DNA of 64,000 nucleotides from Lachnospiraceae bacterium (GCA_015057025.1 SVFD01000001.1:434001-498000); one strand, 5' to 3'. Positions 6,576 to 17,286 are shown, numbered from the stretch's first letter. Numbers and translations: made by a program. Notes: generated by a model from the letters alone, not told the origin.

Positions 6576-9500
6576 GTGAAAAAAGGAAATTTTGGAAAAG
6601 AAAGGCTTATTACGTTTTTTTCGCGTAATGGCAAACGAATTGTAGCAGCACTTATGGTTGCGGTTATGGTTGTAACCTGGTGCATGACAGATTTTGTGGT
6701 AGTGGCAGAGGAAATCGAAAGAGTAATTACGGAATGGACGGATGAAGCCGTACATGACAATCCTTTTGATTATGCCATGTTTGCAGGTGATGAGAATAAT
6801 ATTCTTTGCATCAATGCAAACAGTGTAAAAGTAAATGGTGACGTACATACAAATAAAGGCTTTTTGTATCATGGTAACACCATTGAAGTAAGCGGAATAC
6901 TGGAAAGTAAGGAAAATGTACAGATTTCAGTATCCGATGCGGACTATCTGAATAAAATAGGAAAAATAAAAGAAAATGTTGAAGTCATTGACTGCGACAA
7001 TATTTTTAATGAAATTGTTGAAGAAATCGGAGAAGATGCAACGGTTTGTAACGGATATGCCAATTACAGCGGTATTGGCATCTATGATGATACCATTGTT
7101 TACGGTGATGCCGGAATTTTCTCAAGTAAGTTTTACGGTGATTGTGTTTTTGTGGCAACAGGCAACATCCAGTTTGGTGTGGAAAACTTAAGCAGTGTTA
7201 ACGGCGGAAGGATTTTTATGGGTTCCCAAAGCGGGAATATTACGATTAATGCGTCTGATACGCAATTAGACGGCATTATTTATGCGCCTAACGGAACGGT
7301 TATGATTACGGGGTCTAATGTGCAGATTAACGGTAGAATCATTGCAAAGCAGATTCTTTTCTATGGTTCTAACCTGACCATAAATGCGTCGCCGGAAGAT
7401 TTGACCATTTTGGACTGCCTACAGAATGAAATATCAGTTGAAATTAACTGTGTTGAAACTGTTAAGGAAAATGAAAAGGTAGTTCCTGTGTTAACCGGTA
7501 CGGGAAGCAACAAGTGGGATAAGGATGCCATCGTCTGGTCTGTAAACACCATAAAAGGTGAAAACAGCGAAGAATCTGTAGAAGGAGAGGATTATGTCCT
7601 TCTTGCAGAGGATGATAAGTTAAATCCCGAGTTGGTATTTTTAGAGGCAGGAACTTATGAAATTAAGGCCGATGTTACATATAAGGAAAAATTATATACA
7701 GCCTCAAAATTAATTTCCGTAACGGAAGATTTAGCACCGGAAGCAGTGCTTGATACCGAGGCTTTTTATCTGCGAAATGCGGAGGGAGAGGCTGAGATTA
7801 TTTTAAAAGATGCTTCCTATTCCTTGGATGGCAATGAGATTATCAGCCGTCGTTACGTAATATATTATGATGCAAATAATGATGGTCTTTATGATGTGAC
7901 GGAAGAGGTTGAGACCATAAATGAAAATGTTGCAGAGGTGACATATCAGACCGGGGATGTGGGTAACTACAAGGCATTTCTTTGGGTGTGTGAGGATTAT
8001 GATGAAGAAATATATGAAGCTGTAGGAGAAACAATATTACGCAGTGCATCTGCCACAGTAACCTTTGAGGTTGGAAATGTGGCTCCCGAAATTCAGGAGA
8101 ATATCAGCCGTGTGACAGAGGCGGATATTCTTTACCTCTATGGAGAAAAAGCAAGCGAACAGGCCATGGCAGAGCTTGCAAGGACAGAAGAGAAGCTGGC
8201 AGCAGAGGGTGTTGTTTATACAAGAGAGGATATTTGTATCAACGATAGTCCTGCGGAAGAGTTAAAAGAGCTGGCAAAGCTTATGGAATCCCGTCAATTA
8301 GTAGACGGCAATATCTATGTCATCTATGAAGAGGAAGTGTGGTCAGATTATACGGATGCAGAGCGCGCCGCATTTGAGGAAATAATTGCAGAATCCGGCG
8401 CACGGTATATACAGTTTAATGAAGAAACAGAAAGCAGTACATACGTAAACTGGATTTGTGATGGAGAATCAAAGGTAAGCAACGAAGTTGGCACAAATCT
8501 GCTTGCAGGCAGCAGGGTGGAATATGCCGGGGTATACAGGGATTATGAAAATGATCCTAAGTTCAGCATAGAATACACCTACAGTATTACCAATGGTTCT
8601 GATGTGGAAAACAGTGTAGTTAGTGCTCCGATTAATATTCTGACTAAGCCCGGTGTATATGATATCAGTGTAAAAGTGCAGGATAATCCGGTAGGAGATA
8701 ATGAGGCCTATGATGAATACAGATTGTGGTCAGAGGAATACAGCATCTGTCAGGACTTGGTGGTATGTGAACGCCCGGTTTGTTCTTTTGATGTGGAATT
8801 GACAGAGGATGAAGAGAATACAGGCCTTTGGAAGATTACCGTAAAAGACACCTCTGGAAATGCGGCAGCAGGTGAAGGTTCAGATATCAGTCACAGCTAT
8901 AAAAAAGCCGGCGAAGAGCAGTGGAATGAAGATAGTCTTCCTACAGAATTAAATGCAGGCGAAGTCTATCTGATTAAGGGCGTTATTACGGATGCTTACG
9001 GTAATGAAAGCCTGCCTGCAGTTGAAGTGATTTGCGTACCGGAAACAGCTGAGCCTGAAATAGAGATTACGGCATCCTTATCGGTACAGCCTAAGATAGA
9101 AATTCTTCTTGTGACAGAAGATAACAATGCTTTAAATGAGGAATATAAATCAATTCTGGAAGAATATGATGTGGCTTATGAAGAAGCCGGTTGGGAATAT
9201 AATTATAATTCTACCTATTTTTGGGAAGGTGAATTTGGAGTTTACGAAGGACACTATTATTATATTCCTGCCGTGAAACCTGACTGGTTGGGTGCGAAAG
9301 AACTCTGTGAGCAGATGGGCGGACATCTGGTAACGGTTTCTTCCAAAGAGGAATCAAACTATATCAGAGATTATGCCGTGGCAGTAGACAGAGACGGATA
9401 TGTGGCAATCGGATTCCATGACAGTAATGTGGAAGGCCAGTGGGAGTGGGTTACCGGAGAGCCTGTAGTTTATAAGAGATGGAGAAGAGGAGAACCCAAC

Positions 9501-12500
9501 GACGGAAGGCGTAATCAGGATCATGCATTCATGTATACGAATGGTTATTGGGATGATGGTTACAATGACAGAACCAGCGACTATTTTCTATGTGAATGGG
9601 ACAGCCAGGAAGATTTCTTTGCCGGTCGAAGCAATATATTGGATGATATCAAATCCCATCAGGGTGGTATCAAACTGATTATTACCGACTTGTATGAAAC
9701 TGACTTCTCAGAAGAAAACAAGGGCTTCTGGGAAGAGAATATGTATGAAACAGGCGCTGATGTTTGTATGGTATCGGATGCAGATATGCTCCGTCAGGTT
9801 CTGGATGCCTATATGCCTAAGACATCAGAGGCTACCCATATCTGCTATGTGGGCGATGAAGTAACATGTGAGGGCAATTATACCGGACTTGATACTGAAG
9901 AAGGCTATTCATGGCAGTTTGTTACGGATTATGAAGCCTTTGATGGTAGCGATGCAAGTCATACGGTTGCAACGGAATTACCTGTATTAGACAAGGCAGG
10001 TATCTATACCATTACTTTAGCTGTATACAGAACAATCAATGGCGAAATAACGGAAGAAATTACAGTGCCCGTAGCAGAGCTTACGGTACATGACAGGCCT
10101 GTGGCAGACATAGAGGGAAGTGCATGGAGAGACCATGAGAACCCCGATGTGGCATATACGGAAGTGACCTATGAGGCAGCTTCTCCTTCCTGGGGACATG
10201 CCCAGAATCAGGGCATAGATGGCTATGACTTTGCTTATAAAAAGGTAGGCGAGACGGAATGGAATATCGGACGTCTTCCTGAAACCGTGGATTTGGATGC
10301 GATTTATCTGGTACGCCTGACCGTAACAGATGTCAAAGGCATTTACAGTTATCCGGCAGTGGGATGCATCTCCTCCAAGGGCTTAGAACTTCCCGATATT
10401 ACCAAGCCGGAAATCGAAATCACCTTATCCAAGAATCCTGCTGTGGTAGGAGATGAAATCAGTATCGGTTTTGAAGTATCCGATGATAAAGGGCTTTCAG
10501 AATACGCTCTTTACATTGACGGAGAAGTGGTGGGATGTGAAAACGGTACATACAGCTTCGTGCCGGAAGAAACCGGAGATTATGTAATCAGCGGCTATGC
10601 CAAGGATGCCGCCGGCAATGAAAATACCGTGAATCATATTCTTAGTGTAAAAGAAGAAATCTTCAAGGATACCAAGGCTCCCATCGTGGAGATTACTCAG
10701 GTTAAAAATAACGAAGCCAACCCTGAGATTGTAGAATTCTACGGTACAGTGAAGGATGAAACTGCTTTATACGAGTATCGCTTAAGCGGATACTGTATGG
10801 AGGATGCCAATACTCAGATATTGGTAGCATCCGGCAGTGATAATCTTGAGAATGTTTTCTTGGGTAGTATTGATTTAAGTACCATACCCGAGGGTAGCTA
10901 TGAATTTATCCTGTATGCCAAGGATATGGCAGGAAATGAAAGCAGTGACAGTGTAAGCTTTGTCAATGCTGTTCTTAGTCTGGAATTTGAAAGCCTGACT
11001 CAGGATAGCGAGAATGATTGTATCCTCTTTACGGGGCATATATCAGAAGGCGGCGGTAATGTTACCGTGGCTTATACCTGTGTGGAAAACAACACCGGAA
11101 TGGTGGTAGCAGTAGAAAACGTAAGCAATGACGGAACCCTTTGTAAAATCAAAACTTCAGATTTGATTACGGGTAAATATACCTTAACCGGTGTAGTAAC
11201 CGACCAATACGGCAATACCATATCAGCCTATGCAGTCTTTGATTATACGGAAGGAATCAGCACTGAGGCAGAGACGGAAGTGGAAGAAACCACACCTGCC
11301 TTTGTCTGGGAAGGTGCGGCATTTAACGAGGACCACAGTGCCATTATTATAAAAGGCACTAAGGGTAGTGAGACGACTCCTACCTTTACCTGTGTGAATG
11401 TAGAGACCGGAGAGGAATATGCTTTAGAGGCAAGTGAGGACGGCAATGTAAGTACCTTAACTCTCTTCACGCAGAACCTTGTAACAGGAAGCTATAGGGT
11501 ATCCGCATTTGACCCTGTAAGCGGCGAAGTGGTAGCAAGTGTAACCCTTAACTATAATAAAACCATTACAGAGGAAGAAACCGAAGAAGAGGTATTAACG
11601 GAGAGTGCGGCAATTACAATTTCCGTAGCGGGAGTAAGTCTTGATGAGACCAATGAAAACCTCCTTGTAAGCGGTAGTGTGGGCGGAGGCTTGGCTCCCG
11701 TTACCGTAAGTGTGGAATGTACCAACGTGGACACCGGAGCTGTTGTAAACGGCGAGGTGGCAGAGGATATGACCCAGGGACTTCTTGCTAAGGTTCCTGT
11801 AGCCCACATGACGGATGGTAATTATGAGCTTAAGATAACCGTTACGGATGCAGAAGGAAATACCTGTGTTGCCGGCGGTAGTTTCCGTTATACGGCAGCC
11901 AAGGAAGGCAGCGGAACTGCCTCTATGGGACAGTCCGGAAGCGGCGAAACCTTCCCCTATGACGAAACGGATGTAATACCGCCTACGGGAAGCTTTTATC
12001 TGGATACCACGGAAACGTATCTGAAGGATGCAACCAATGTGGTGGCAACCATCAGTGATGATAAGGCAATCTATAAATATACGCTGGAATACCGCCTTAA
12101 GGGGAGTGATGAATATATTCTGCTGGCAGAAGGCAATGAGGCGGTAAACAATGAAGTAATCGCAGTTTTTGACCCCACACTTCTTAAGGACGGGGTTTAT
12201 GAGGTGCGCTTAAATATTTATGACTTTGGCGGTTTTTGCGCTTCGGCGGTATCGGAATATACCGTAGCCGGAGGCTTAAAGGTAGGCAACATGTTCATAG
12301 GTTTTACGGATGTATCTGCGAAGATTTATGACATGTCCCTAAATGTAAACCGCTATTACAGCAGTATTGATAAGGCAGCCGGAGATTTTGGGGTAGGCTG
12401 GAACCTGGAGTTACAGGGCATGTATTTACAGCCTTCCAACGACTTAACAACAGGGTATGAAACAAAGGTAACAGGAGAAGAATTATCCACCACCTTCAGC

Positions 12501-15500
12501 ATTGCGGAAACGGTGAGCCATGATGTAATTCTCTACTTTGGTGACGGCAGCAGTGAGGTCTTTACACTTTCACTCTCACCGGCATCCCAACATTTGAAAC
12601 CCATAGACCATGTAACGGTAGGCTTTAGATGCATAGACAACCCTAACGTGAAACTTGAAATCGTTGGAAATGCCGGAGCCCAGTATATTGATTCCTACCT
12701 TTGGTGGGATGATGAAAGCAATTATTCCGGCTTGCAGTATAAGTATACCGATGCCAATGAGGTTTCTTATTACTTCAATTCGGCAGGTACTTTGACAGCT
12801 ATTGAAAACGAGTATGGCGACAGGGTCAAAGTAACAGATCAAGGCTATGAATTTGATGATGGAAGTAGTATTATAATTACAAGGGATGAGCTTGGAAGAG
12901 TAACCTCTATTACCAACCGGGAAGGCAAGGCTTGTACCTACGAATACGATGCCAACAATAACCTGATCCGCTACACCGACACCACAGGCAACGTGGTATC
13001 CTATACCTATGACATGAACCATAACCTCCTTGCCATTCTGGACGAAAACGGTAAGGCGGTAGCCCGCAGTGAATATGATGCACAGGGCAGACTGGTTGCC
13101 ACCATAGATGCGGACGGAAATCGTATCGAATACGATTATGACCCCAATGCAAGGATGCAGTCCGTAAGGGACCGCCTGGGCAATGTTACGGTGTACTATT
13201 ATGACGACCAGGGTAATGTAACCAAGGAAGTAGACCCTTACGGCAATATTACCCTTCGTGAGTTTGACGCTAAGGGCAACATCACCCGACTGGTGGATAA
13301 GTGTAACAATGAAATGAAGTACACTTACGACAGTCAGGGGAACATGACAGGGGTGGAATTCCCTAACGGCCTTATCATAGGCAATACCTATGATACCTCA
13401 AACCGCCCCACAGGCATCAGCCTTGGGGATTACATTGATATGAGCATTGCCTATGACAATAAGGGCAATGTGACCGGAACCGTGGACGGTAACGGCAATA
13501 CCGTAACCTACAGCTATGACAGTAACGGTATGCTAAGCAGTATCAGTGATGATATCGGCACCATTCAAAACACCGTATACAGGGAGGACGGACAACCCTT
13601 ATCGGTTCGGAATGCTTCCGGCACCACCTTCCTTTACAATTACGATGCAGAGGGCCTGTGTACCTCCATTCAGGTACAAAGCCCTGACGGTGCGTTACTG
13701 TATACTTATACATACACCTATGATGAACGGCACTACTTATCCTCCATGACGGATACCTTAGGCAACGTGCAAACCTTCGAGACAGACGCAAGTGGTAACA
13801 TCCTTGCAAAGACAGACGCCCTTGGTAACCGTACGGAATATACCTATGACATACAGTCAAACCTTGTAAAAGTGCTGTATGCGGACGGTACAGGTGAGAG
13901 CTTTACTTATGATGCGGAAGGCAATGTCATTACATCGGTAAACCGCTTGGGTCAGACCGTCACCATGGAATACGATAAGTTAAACCGCTTAAAGAAGATT
14001 ACATACCCTGACGGCACCAAGGAAAGCTATACCTATGATGCAGTAGGCAATGTCCTTACCCATACTTCCGTCACGGGAGCGGTAACCACTTATACATATG
14101 ACTGTACCTATCAGGTAACAAGTGTTACCGATGCTGCAGGGGGAGTCATCAGCTATACCTATGATGACCTTGGCAGGGTGGAAACCGTAACAGACTGCCT
14201 TGGTAACATCACATCTTACGAATACGATAAGAACAATAATGTTACAGCCATGGTATACCCGGATAAAACCCGCGTTACCATGGAGTATGACGCAAGAAAC
14301 CGCCTGGTTGCACAGACGGATGCCTACGGCAGTAAAACCACCTATACCTATGATAACAGTGATTACCTGGTGGCAGTTACCACCCCCTTAGGTGCAAAGA
14401 CTGTCTATGAGTATGACTGCTTCGGTAACTTAACCCTTGTAAAAGATGCAAGGGGTAACAGCACCACCTATACTTACGATGCATTATCCAGGGTAATAAG
14501 TGTCACCAATCCTCTTGGGAACACCTGCACCTATGAGTATGATGCCAAGGGTAATGTCATAAGTGCTACCGACTTTGGCGGTAATACAAGTACCCATGTC
14601 TATGACAGCATGGGAAGACTGATTCAGACGGGACTTGGAGAGGAAACGGTACGTTATACTTACCGAAACGGTCTTCTCAGTGCAGTGACGGATGCCTCCG
14701 GTGTAGTGAAATATGAGTATGACACCTATGGCAGACTGATATCCGAAACGGATACCTTCGGCAATGAAATTAAATATACCTATGATGCTTACGGCAGAAT
14801 AGAAACCCTTACAAGCGGTGAGGTAAGCATAAGCTATACTTATGATATCTTAGACCGAATCATCACCGTAACGGATGCACATGGTAACGTAACCACTTAT
14901 ACCTATGATGCCTGCGGCAGAATCATAAGTATCAGGCATGCCAACGGAATGGAGACCGCCTATACCTATAGCGTATGCGGTCAGGTAGAGAAGGAAACCG
15001 TTACGGATGTAAAAGGTAAGATTGTCATGGAGTATAGCTATACCCATGGCTTAAACGGTGAAACCTTAACGGTGGAAGAAACCGAAGGAGACAGTGTTAC
15101 CGAGGTGGCTTATACCTACGATAAGGAAATGCGCCTGACAGGGGAAACACGCAGCCAGGGAGAGAACAGCTTAAGCATTACCTACACCTACGATGCGGTA
15201 GGAAACCGTATCTCCAAGACCACCACTGTAACCGGTGATATCTCCGGTATGGTAAATGAGACCATAGAAGAAGGAACCATTACTTACACTTACAATGCAT
15301 GGAATCAGCTGGTAAGTGAGAAACAAAGTGGAACCGACGCGGATTATAGCTACGATGAATCAGGAGCCATCTTAAGTCTCAGCGGTGATAAGAATATCAC
15401 CTATACCTACGATGCTAAGGGAAGGCTTGTTAAGTATGTCACCAGAGAGAACGGAACACCCGTTATCACAGAATATACTTACGATTATCAGGGAACCAGA

Positions 15501-16823
15501 ACCTCCAAGACCGTAGATGGTAAGGAAACGCAGTACATTACCTATAGCATGAACGGTTTATCTTATGTGCTGTATGAAGCAGATGCTTCCGGTAATGTTA
15601 CAACCGAGTATGTGAGAGGCTACCAGCTTCATACCATGACGAAAGATTCTGAAACCTATGTGTACTTAAGTGATGCACATATGGATGTCAGGGCACTGGC
15701 AGACAGTGAAGGTAACCTTGTAAACCGTTACCGTTATGATGCATGGGGAAATACCCTGTATGCGGAAGAAGAAGTAGAGAATCCCTACCGCTACTGTCAG
15801 GAAGAGTACGATGCAGAGAGTGGTAACACTTACCTTAGGGCAAGGTACTACAACGCAACAAGTGCTAACTTCCTAAGTGCGGATGCATATGCAGGAAGCA
15901 TAGACAATCCCATGACTTTAAACAAGTATGCCTATGCAGGAGCAAACCCTGTGATGTATGCGGACCCAAGCGGGTATATGTTTACCATGGCGGAGTGTTT
16001 GACAAGCATTAATATGCAGACTATGCTTCGTTCCTCTTTTGCAGGAGCTGTTATAGGTGGTATTTCGAATGGACTTTACTGTGCAGGAGATACCATGTCT
16101 GCCGGCGGAGATTGGGATCAGATAATCCGTTCCTTTTTTGAAGGATTTGGAACAGGTAGTGTTACGGGAATGTTTATGGGTGCACTGGGAAGTGTATTCA
16201 TGGCATGGAAGTATTTTAAGATAGCAACAGGTGCTCTTGCAATCTTCGGTTTCTACAGAGGTGTAGACAGTGCAGGAGAAGCCTTGGAAGAAGGTAATGA
16301 ATATCAGGCATTGTATCGTCTTGGAACCAGTGTGTTCAGTATTACAAACTGGTACAGAATGTTTGGTAAGGATACTGCCAGAGCCATTGAGCAGGCATTG
16401 AGACAGGCACAGCAGAAAGCAAGTGTCGTTGCTGCCGGAGTAGTGACTGCTATAAGTGCAAGAAGTGGGCAGAGTGGTTCTGGAATAAAGACGCTTTTTC
16501 ATTACACTAATGAAAAAGGCATGAATGGAATTTTACAATCAAATCAGCTAAATCCTTCATTGAGAGCCAATAATCCTAATGATGCGAGATATGGAGATGG
16601 TCAATATTTATCGGACATAAAACCGAACACACAAACCCCCGTAGGTTTAGCTAAGATATTTATTAATGTTCCTAATAAATATAAATATACACATTATGTT
16701 GAAATTGATGTAACTGATTTGAATGTGGTTCAGGGAAGAGAGGGAGTATTTATAATTCCTAATAGTTCGCCTTTGAATTTATCAAATAGAATTGTTAGTA
16801 CAGGCCCTGTAGTTATAGAATAG
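6576..16823 (+). CDS. Giant secreted RHS/YD-repeat polymorphic toxin with ART-HYD1-like tip
   Basis: A 3,415-residue polymorphic toxin of the WapA/RHS type. Residues about 20-45 are a Sec-type signal segment ending near VVVAEE. Residues 60-270 form a regular beta-rich region like polymer-forming bactofilins. PKD/Ig-like modules follow. Residues about 885-1010 look like a C-type lectin domain (AKELCEQMGGHLVTVSS, EWVTGEPV, GEPNDG, YFLCEW). More Ig-like modules (for example near 1275-1360) run to about 1900. Residues about 1900-3130 are the YD-repeat shell, closed by the RHS core with PSGY near 3135. Residues 3140-3290 are a glycine-rich hydrophobic linker. The tip, about 3306-3415, starts LFHYTNEKGMNGIL and contains ARYGDGQYLSDI, matching the Tox-ART-HYD1 ADP-ribosyltransferase family. 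The toxin would modify a target in a competing cell. Its candidate immunity gene follows directly. Confidence 0.88.
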   Translation: MKKGNFGKERLITFFSRNGKRIVAALMVAVMVVTWCMTDFVVVAEEIERVITEWTDEAVHDNPFDYAMFAGDENNILCINANSVKVNGDVHTNKGFLYHGNTIEVSGILESKENVQISVSDADYLNKIGKIKENVEVIDCDNIFNEIVEEIGEDATVCNGYANYSGIGIYDDTIVYGDAGIFSSKFYGDCVFVATGNIQFGVENLSSVNGGRIFMGSQSGNITINASDTQLDGIIYAPNGTVMITGSNVQINGRIIAKQILFYGSNLTINASPEDLTILDCLQNEISVEINCVETVKENEKVVPVLTGTGSNKWDKDAIVWSVNTIKGENSEESVEGEDYVLLAEDDKLNPELVFLEAGTYEIKADVTYKEKLYTASKLISVTEDLAPEAVLDTEAFYLRNAEGEAEIILKDASYSLDGNEIISRRYVIYYDANNDGLYDVTEEVETINENVAEVTYQTGDVGNYKAFLWVCEDYDEEIYEAVGETILRSASATVTFEVGNVAPEIQENISRVTEADILYLYGEKASEQAMAELARTEEKLAAEGVVYTREDICINDSPAEELKELAKLMESRQLVDGNIYVIYEEEVWSDYTDAERAAFEEIIAESGARYIQFNEETESSTYVNWICDGESKVSNEVGTNLLAGSRVEYAGVYRDYENDPKFSIEYTYSITNGSDVENSVVSAPINILTKPGVYDISVKVQDNPVGDNEAYDEYRLWSEEYSICQDLVVCERPVCSFDVELTEDEENTGLWKITVKDTSGNAAAGEGSDISHSYKKAGEEQWNEDSLPTELNAGEVYLIKGVITDAYGNESLPAVEVICVPETAEPEIEITASLSVQPKIEILLVTEDNNALNEEYKSILEEYDVAYEEAGWEYNYNSTYFWEGEFGVYEGHYYYIPAVKPDWLGAKELCEQMGGHLVTVSSKEESNYIRDYAVAVDRDGYVAIGFHDSNVEGQWEWVTGEPVVYKRWRRGEPNDGRRNQDHAFMYTNGYWDDGYNDRTSDYFLCEWDSQEDFFAGRSNILDDIKSHQGGIKLIITDLYETDFSEENKGFWEENMYETGADVCMVSDADMLRQVLDAYMPKTSEATHICYVGDEVTCEGNYTGLDTEEGYSWQFVTDYEAFDGSDASHTVATELPVLDKAGIYTITLAVYRTINGEITEEITVPVAELTVHDRPVADIEGSAWRDHENPDVAYTEVTYEAASPSWGHAQNQGIDGYDFAYKKVGETEWNIGRLPETVDLDAIYLVRLTVTDVKGIYSYPAVGCISSKGLELPDITKPEIEITLSKNPAVVGDEISIGFEVSDDKGLSEYALYIDGEVVGCENGTYSFVPEETGDYVISGYAKDAAGNENTVNHILSVKEEIFKDTKAPIVEITQVKNNEANPEIVEFYGTVKDETALYEYRLSGYCMEDANTQILVASGSDNLENVFLGSIDLSTIPEGSYEFILYAKDMAGNESSDSVSFVNAVLSLEFESLTQDSENDCILFTGHISEGGGNVTVAYTCVENNTGMVVAVENVSNDGTLCKIKTSDLITGKYTLTGVVTDQYGNTISAYAVFDYTEGISTEAETEVEETTPAFVWEGAAFNEDHSAIIIKGTKGSETTPTFTCVNVETGEEYALEASEDGNVSTLTLFTQNLVTGSYRVSAFDPVSGEVVASVTLNYNKTITEEETEEEVLTESAAITISVAGVSLDETNENLLVSGSVGGGLAPVTVSVECTNVDTGAVVNGEVAEDMTQGLLAKVPVAHMTDGNYELKITVTDAEGNTCVAGGSFRYTAAKEGSGTASMGQSGSGETFPYDETDVIPPTGSFYLDTTETYLKDATNVVATISDDKAIYKYTLEYRLKGSDEYILLAEGNEAVNNEVIAVFDPTLLKDGVYEVRLNIYDFGGFCASAVSEYTVAGGLKVGNMFIGFTDVSAKIYDMSLNVNRYYSSIDKAAGDFGVGWNLELQGMYLQPSNDLTTGYETKVTGEELSTTFSIAETVSHDVILYFGDGSSEVFTLSLSPASQHLKPIDHVTVGFRCIDNPNVKLEIVGNAGAQYIDSYLWWDDESNYSGLQYKYTDANEVSYYFNSAGTLTAIENEYGDRVKVTDQGYEFDDGSSIIITRDELGRVTSITNREGKACTYEYDANNNLIRYTDTTGNVVSYTYDMNHNLLAILDENGKAVARSEYDAQGRLVATIDADGNRIEYDYDPNARMQSVRDRLGNVTVYYYDDQGNVTKEVDPYGNITLREFDAKGNITRLVDKCNNEMKYTYDSQGNMTGVEFPNGLIIGNTYDTSNRPTGISLGDYIDMSIAYDNKGNVTGTVDGNGNTVTYSYDSNGMLSSISDDIGTIQNTVYREDGQPLSVRNASGTTFLYNYDAEGLCTSIQVQSPDGALLYTYTYTYDERHYLSSMTDTLGNVQTFETDASGNILAKTDALGNRTEYTYDIQSNLVKVLYADGTGESFTYDAEGNVITSVNRLGQTVTMEYDKLNRLKKITYPDGTKESYTYDAVGNVLTHTSVTGAVTTYTYDCTYQVTSVTDAAGGVISYTYDDLGRVETVTDCLGNITSYEYDKNNNVTAMVYPDKTRVTMEYDARNRLVAQTDAYGSKTTYTYDNSDYLVAVTTPLGAKTVYEYDCFGNLTLVKDARGNSTTYTYDALSRVISVTNPLGNTCTYEYDAKGNVISATDFGGNTSTHVYDSMGRLIQTGLGEETVRYTYRNGLLSAVTDASGVVKYEYDTYGRLISETDTFGNEIKYTYDAYGRIETLTSGEVSISYTYDILDRIITVTDAHGNVTTYTYDACGRIISIRHANGMETAYTYSVCGQVEKETVTDVKGKIVMEYSYTHGLNGETLTVEETEGDSVTEVAYTYDKEMRLTGETRSQGENSLSITYTYDAVGNRISKTTTVTGDISGMVNETIEEGTITYTYNAWNQLVSEKQSGTDADYSYDESGAILSLSGDKNITYTYDAKGRLVKYVTRENGTPVITEYTYDYQGTRTSKTVDGKETQYITYSMNGLSYVLYEADASGNVTTEYVRGYQLHTMTKDSETYVYLSDAHMDVRALADSEGNLVNRYRYDAWGNTLYAEEEVENPYRYCQEEYDAESGNTYLRARYYNATSANFLSADAYAGSIDNPMTLNKYAYAGANPVMYADPSGYMFTMAECLTSINMQTMLRSSFAGAVIGGISNGLYCAGDTMSAGGDWDQIIRSFFEGFGTGSVTGMFMGALGSVFMAWKYFKIATGALAIFGFYRGVDSAGEALEEGNEYQALYRLGTSVFSITNWYRMFGKDTARAIEQALRQAQQKASVVAAGVVTAISARSGQSGSGIKTLFHYTNEKGMNGILQSNQLNPSLRANNPNDARYGDGQYLSDIKPNTQTPVGLAKIFINVPNKYKYTHYVEIDVTDLNVVQGREGVFIIPNSSPLNLSNRIVSTGPVVIE
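13522..15985 (+). repeat. Direct repeat copy A (RHS shell and core)
   Basis: This 2,464-bp stretch of the first RHS gene recurs colinearly at 19751-22214 with a constant offset of 6,229 bp and no indels that I can see. The first 1,233 bp (13522-14754) appear identical. Scattered substitutions begin at 14755 and continue to the RHS core. Similarity stops just after the codons for PSGYMFT, where the toxin-specific tips begin. Confidence 0.93.
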
Positions 16824-16838
16824 GTGAGGTGTAGTTAT

Positions 16839-17279
16839 ATGAAATATGTATTACTGAAATTAGAAAGAGAAAAATACTGGATTGAAATAAATAATGACGG
16901 GTATGCGAGTAGACAAATTTTTATGGATATTAACAATAAAATTCATATTTCTTGTTTGGAAGACTGCTTGGCAGAAGGATTAATTAATGAAAAAGATATA
17001 GAAGCTAATATTATTAATATAACAAAACAAGAGTTTGAAGATATGTGGACACTTGTACTAAAAATGTATGAAAAACAATGGGAGGAAATTAAGAAACGAT
17101 ATCAGATTGGCACTTGTATACAAGGGGTTAATAGTCACTCCTATCCACAAGGAACCGTTATTAAGGGAAGGGATTTTTTTGCAATTTACAAGGGAAATAA
17201 ACCATTTTACCCTAATAAGTTAGTTCAATATGAAGTGAAATCATATGATAATCTAAATATGTGGTTAGTAGTAGAATGA
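16839..17279 (+). CDS. Candidate immunity protein for the ART-HYD1-like toxin
   Basis: A 146-residue soluble protein encoded 15 bp after the toxin stop, the standard position for an immunity gene in polymorphic-toxin loci. I do not recognise its family. It has no signal peptide or membrane segment, is mixed alpha/beta, and has an acidic helical middle (about residues 50-85) and a beta-rich end. The start ATG 16839 follows GGTGAGG at 16823-16829, which overlaps the toxin stop region and suggests translational coupling. The DNA is distinctly more AT-rich than the RHS shell, as is usual for swapped immunity genes. Its role is inferred from position. Confidence 0.7.
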   Translation: MKYVLLKLEREKYWIEINNDGYASRQIFMDINNKIHISCLEDCLAEGLINEKDIEANIINITKQEFEDMWTLVLKMYEKQWEEIKKRYQIGTCIQGVNSHSYPQGTVIKGRDFFAIYKGNKPFYPNKLVQYEVKSYDNLNMWLVVE

Positions 17280-17286
17280 CGGATAT

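Noticed and set aside
13543-13860. Minus-strand open frames inside the RHS gene
   Set aside because: They recur identically at 19772-20089 only because the sense DNA is duplicated. They are shadow frames with no ribosome binding sites or plausible products.
12900-15830. Tandem DNA repeats as a mobile or CRISPR-like array
   Set aside because: The repetition encodes YD repeats of the RHS shell in one continuous frame, so it is protein repeat structure.
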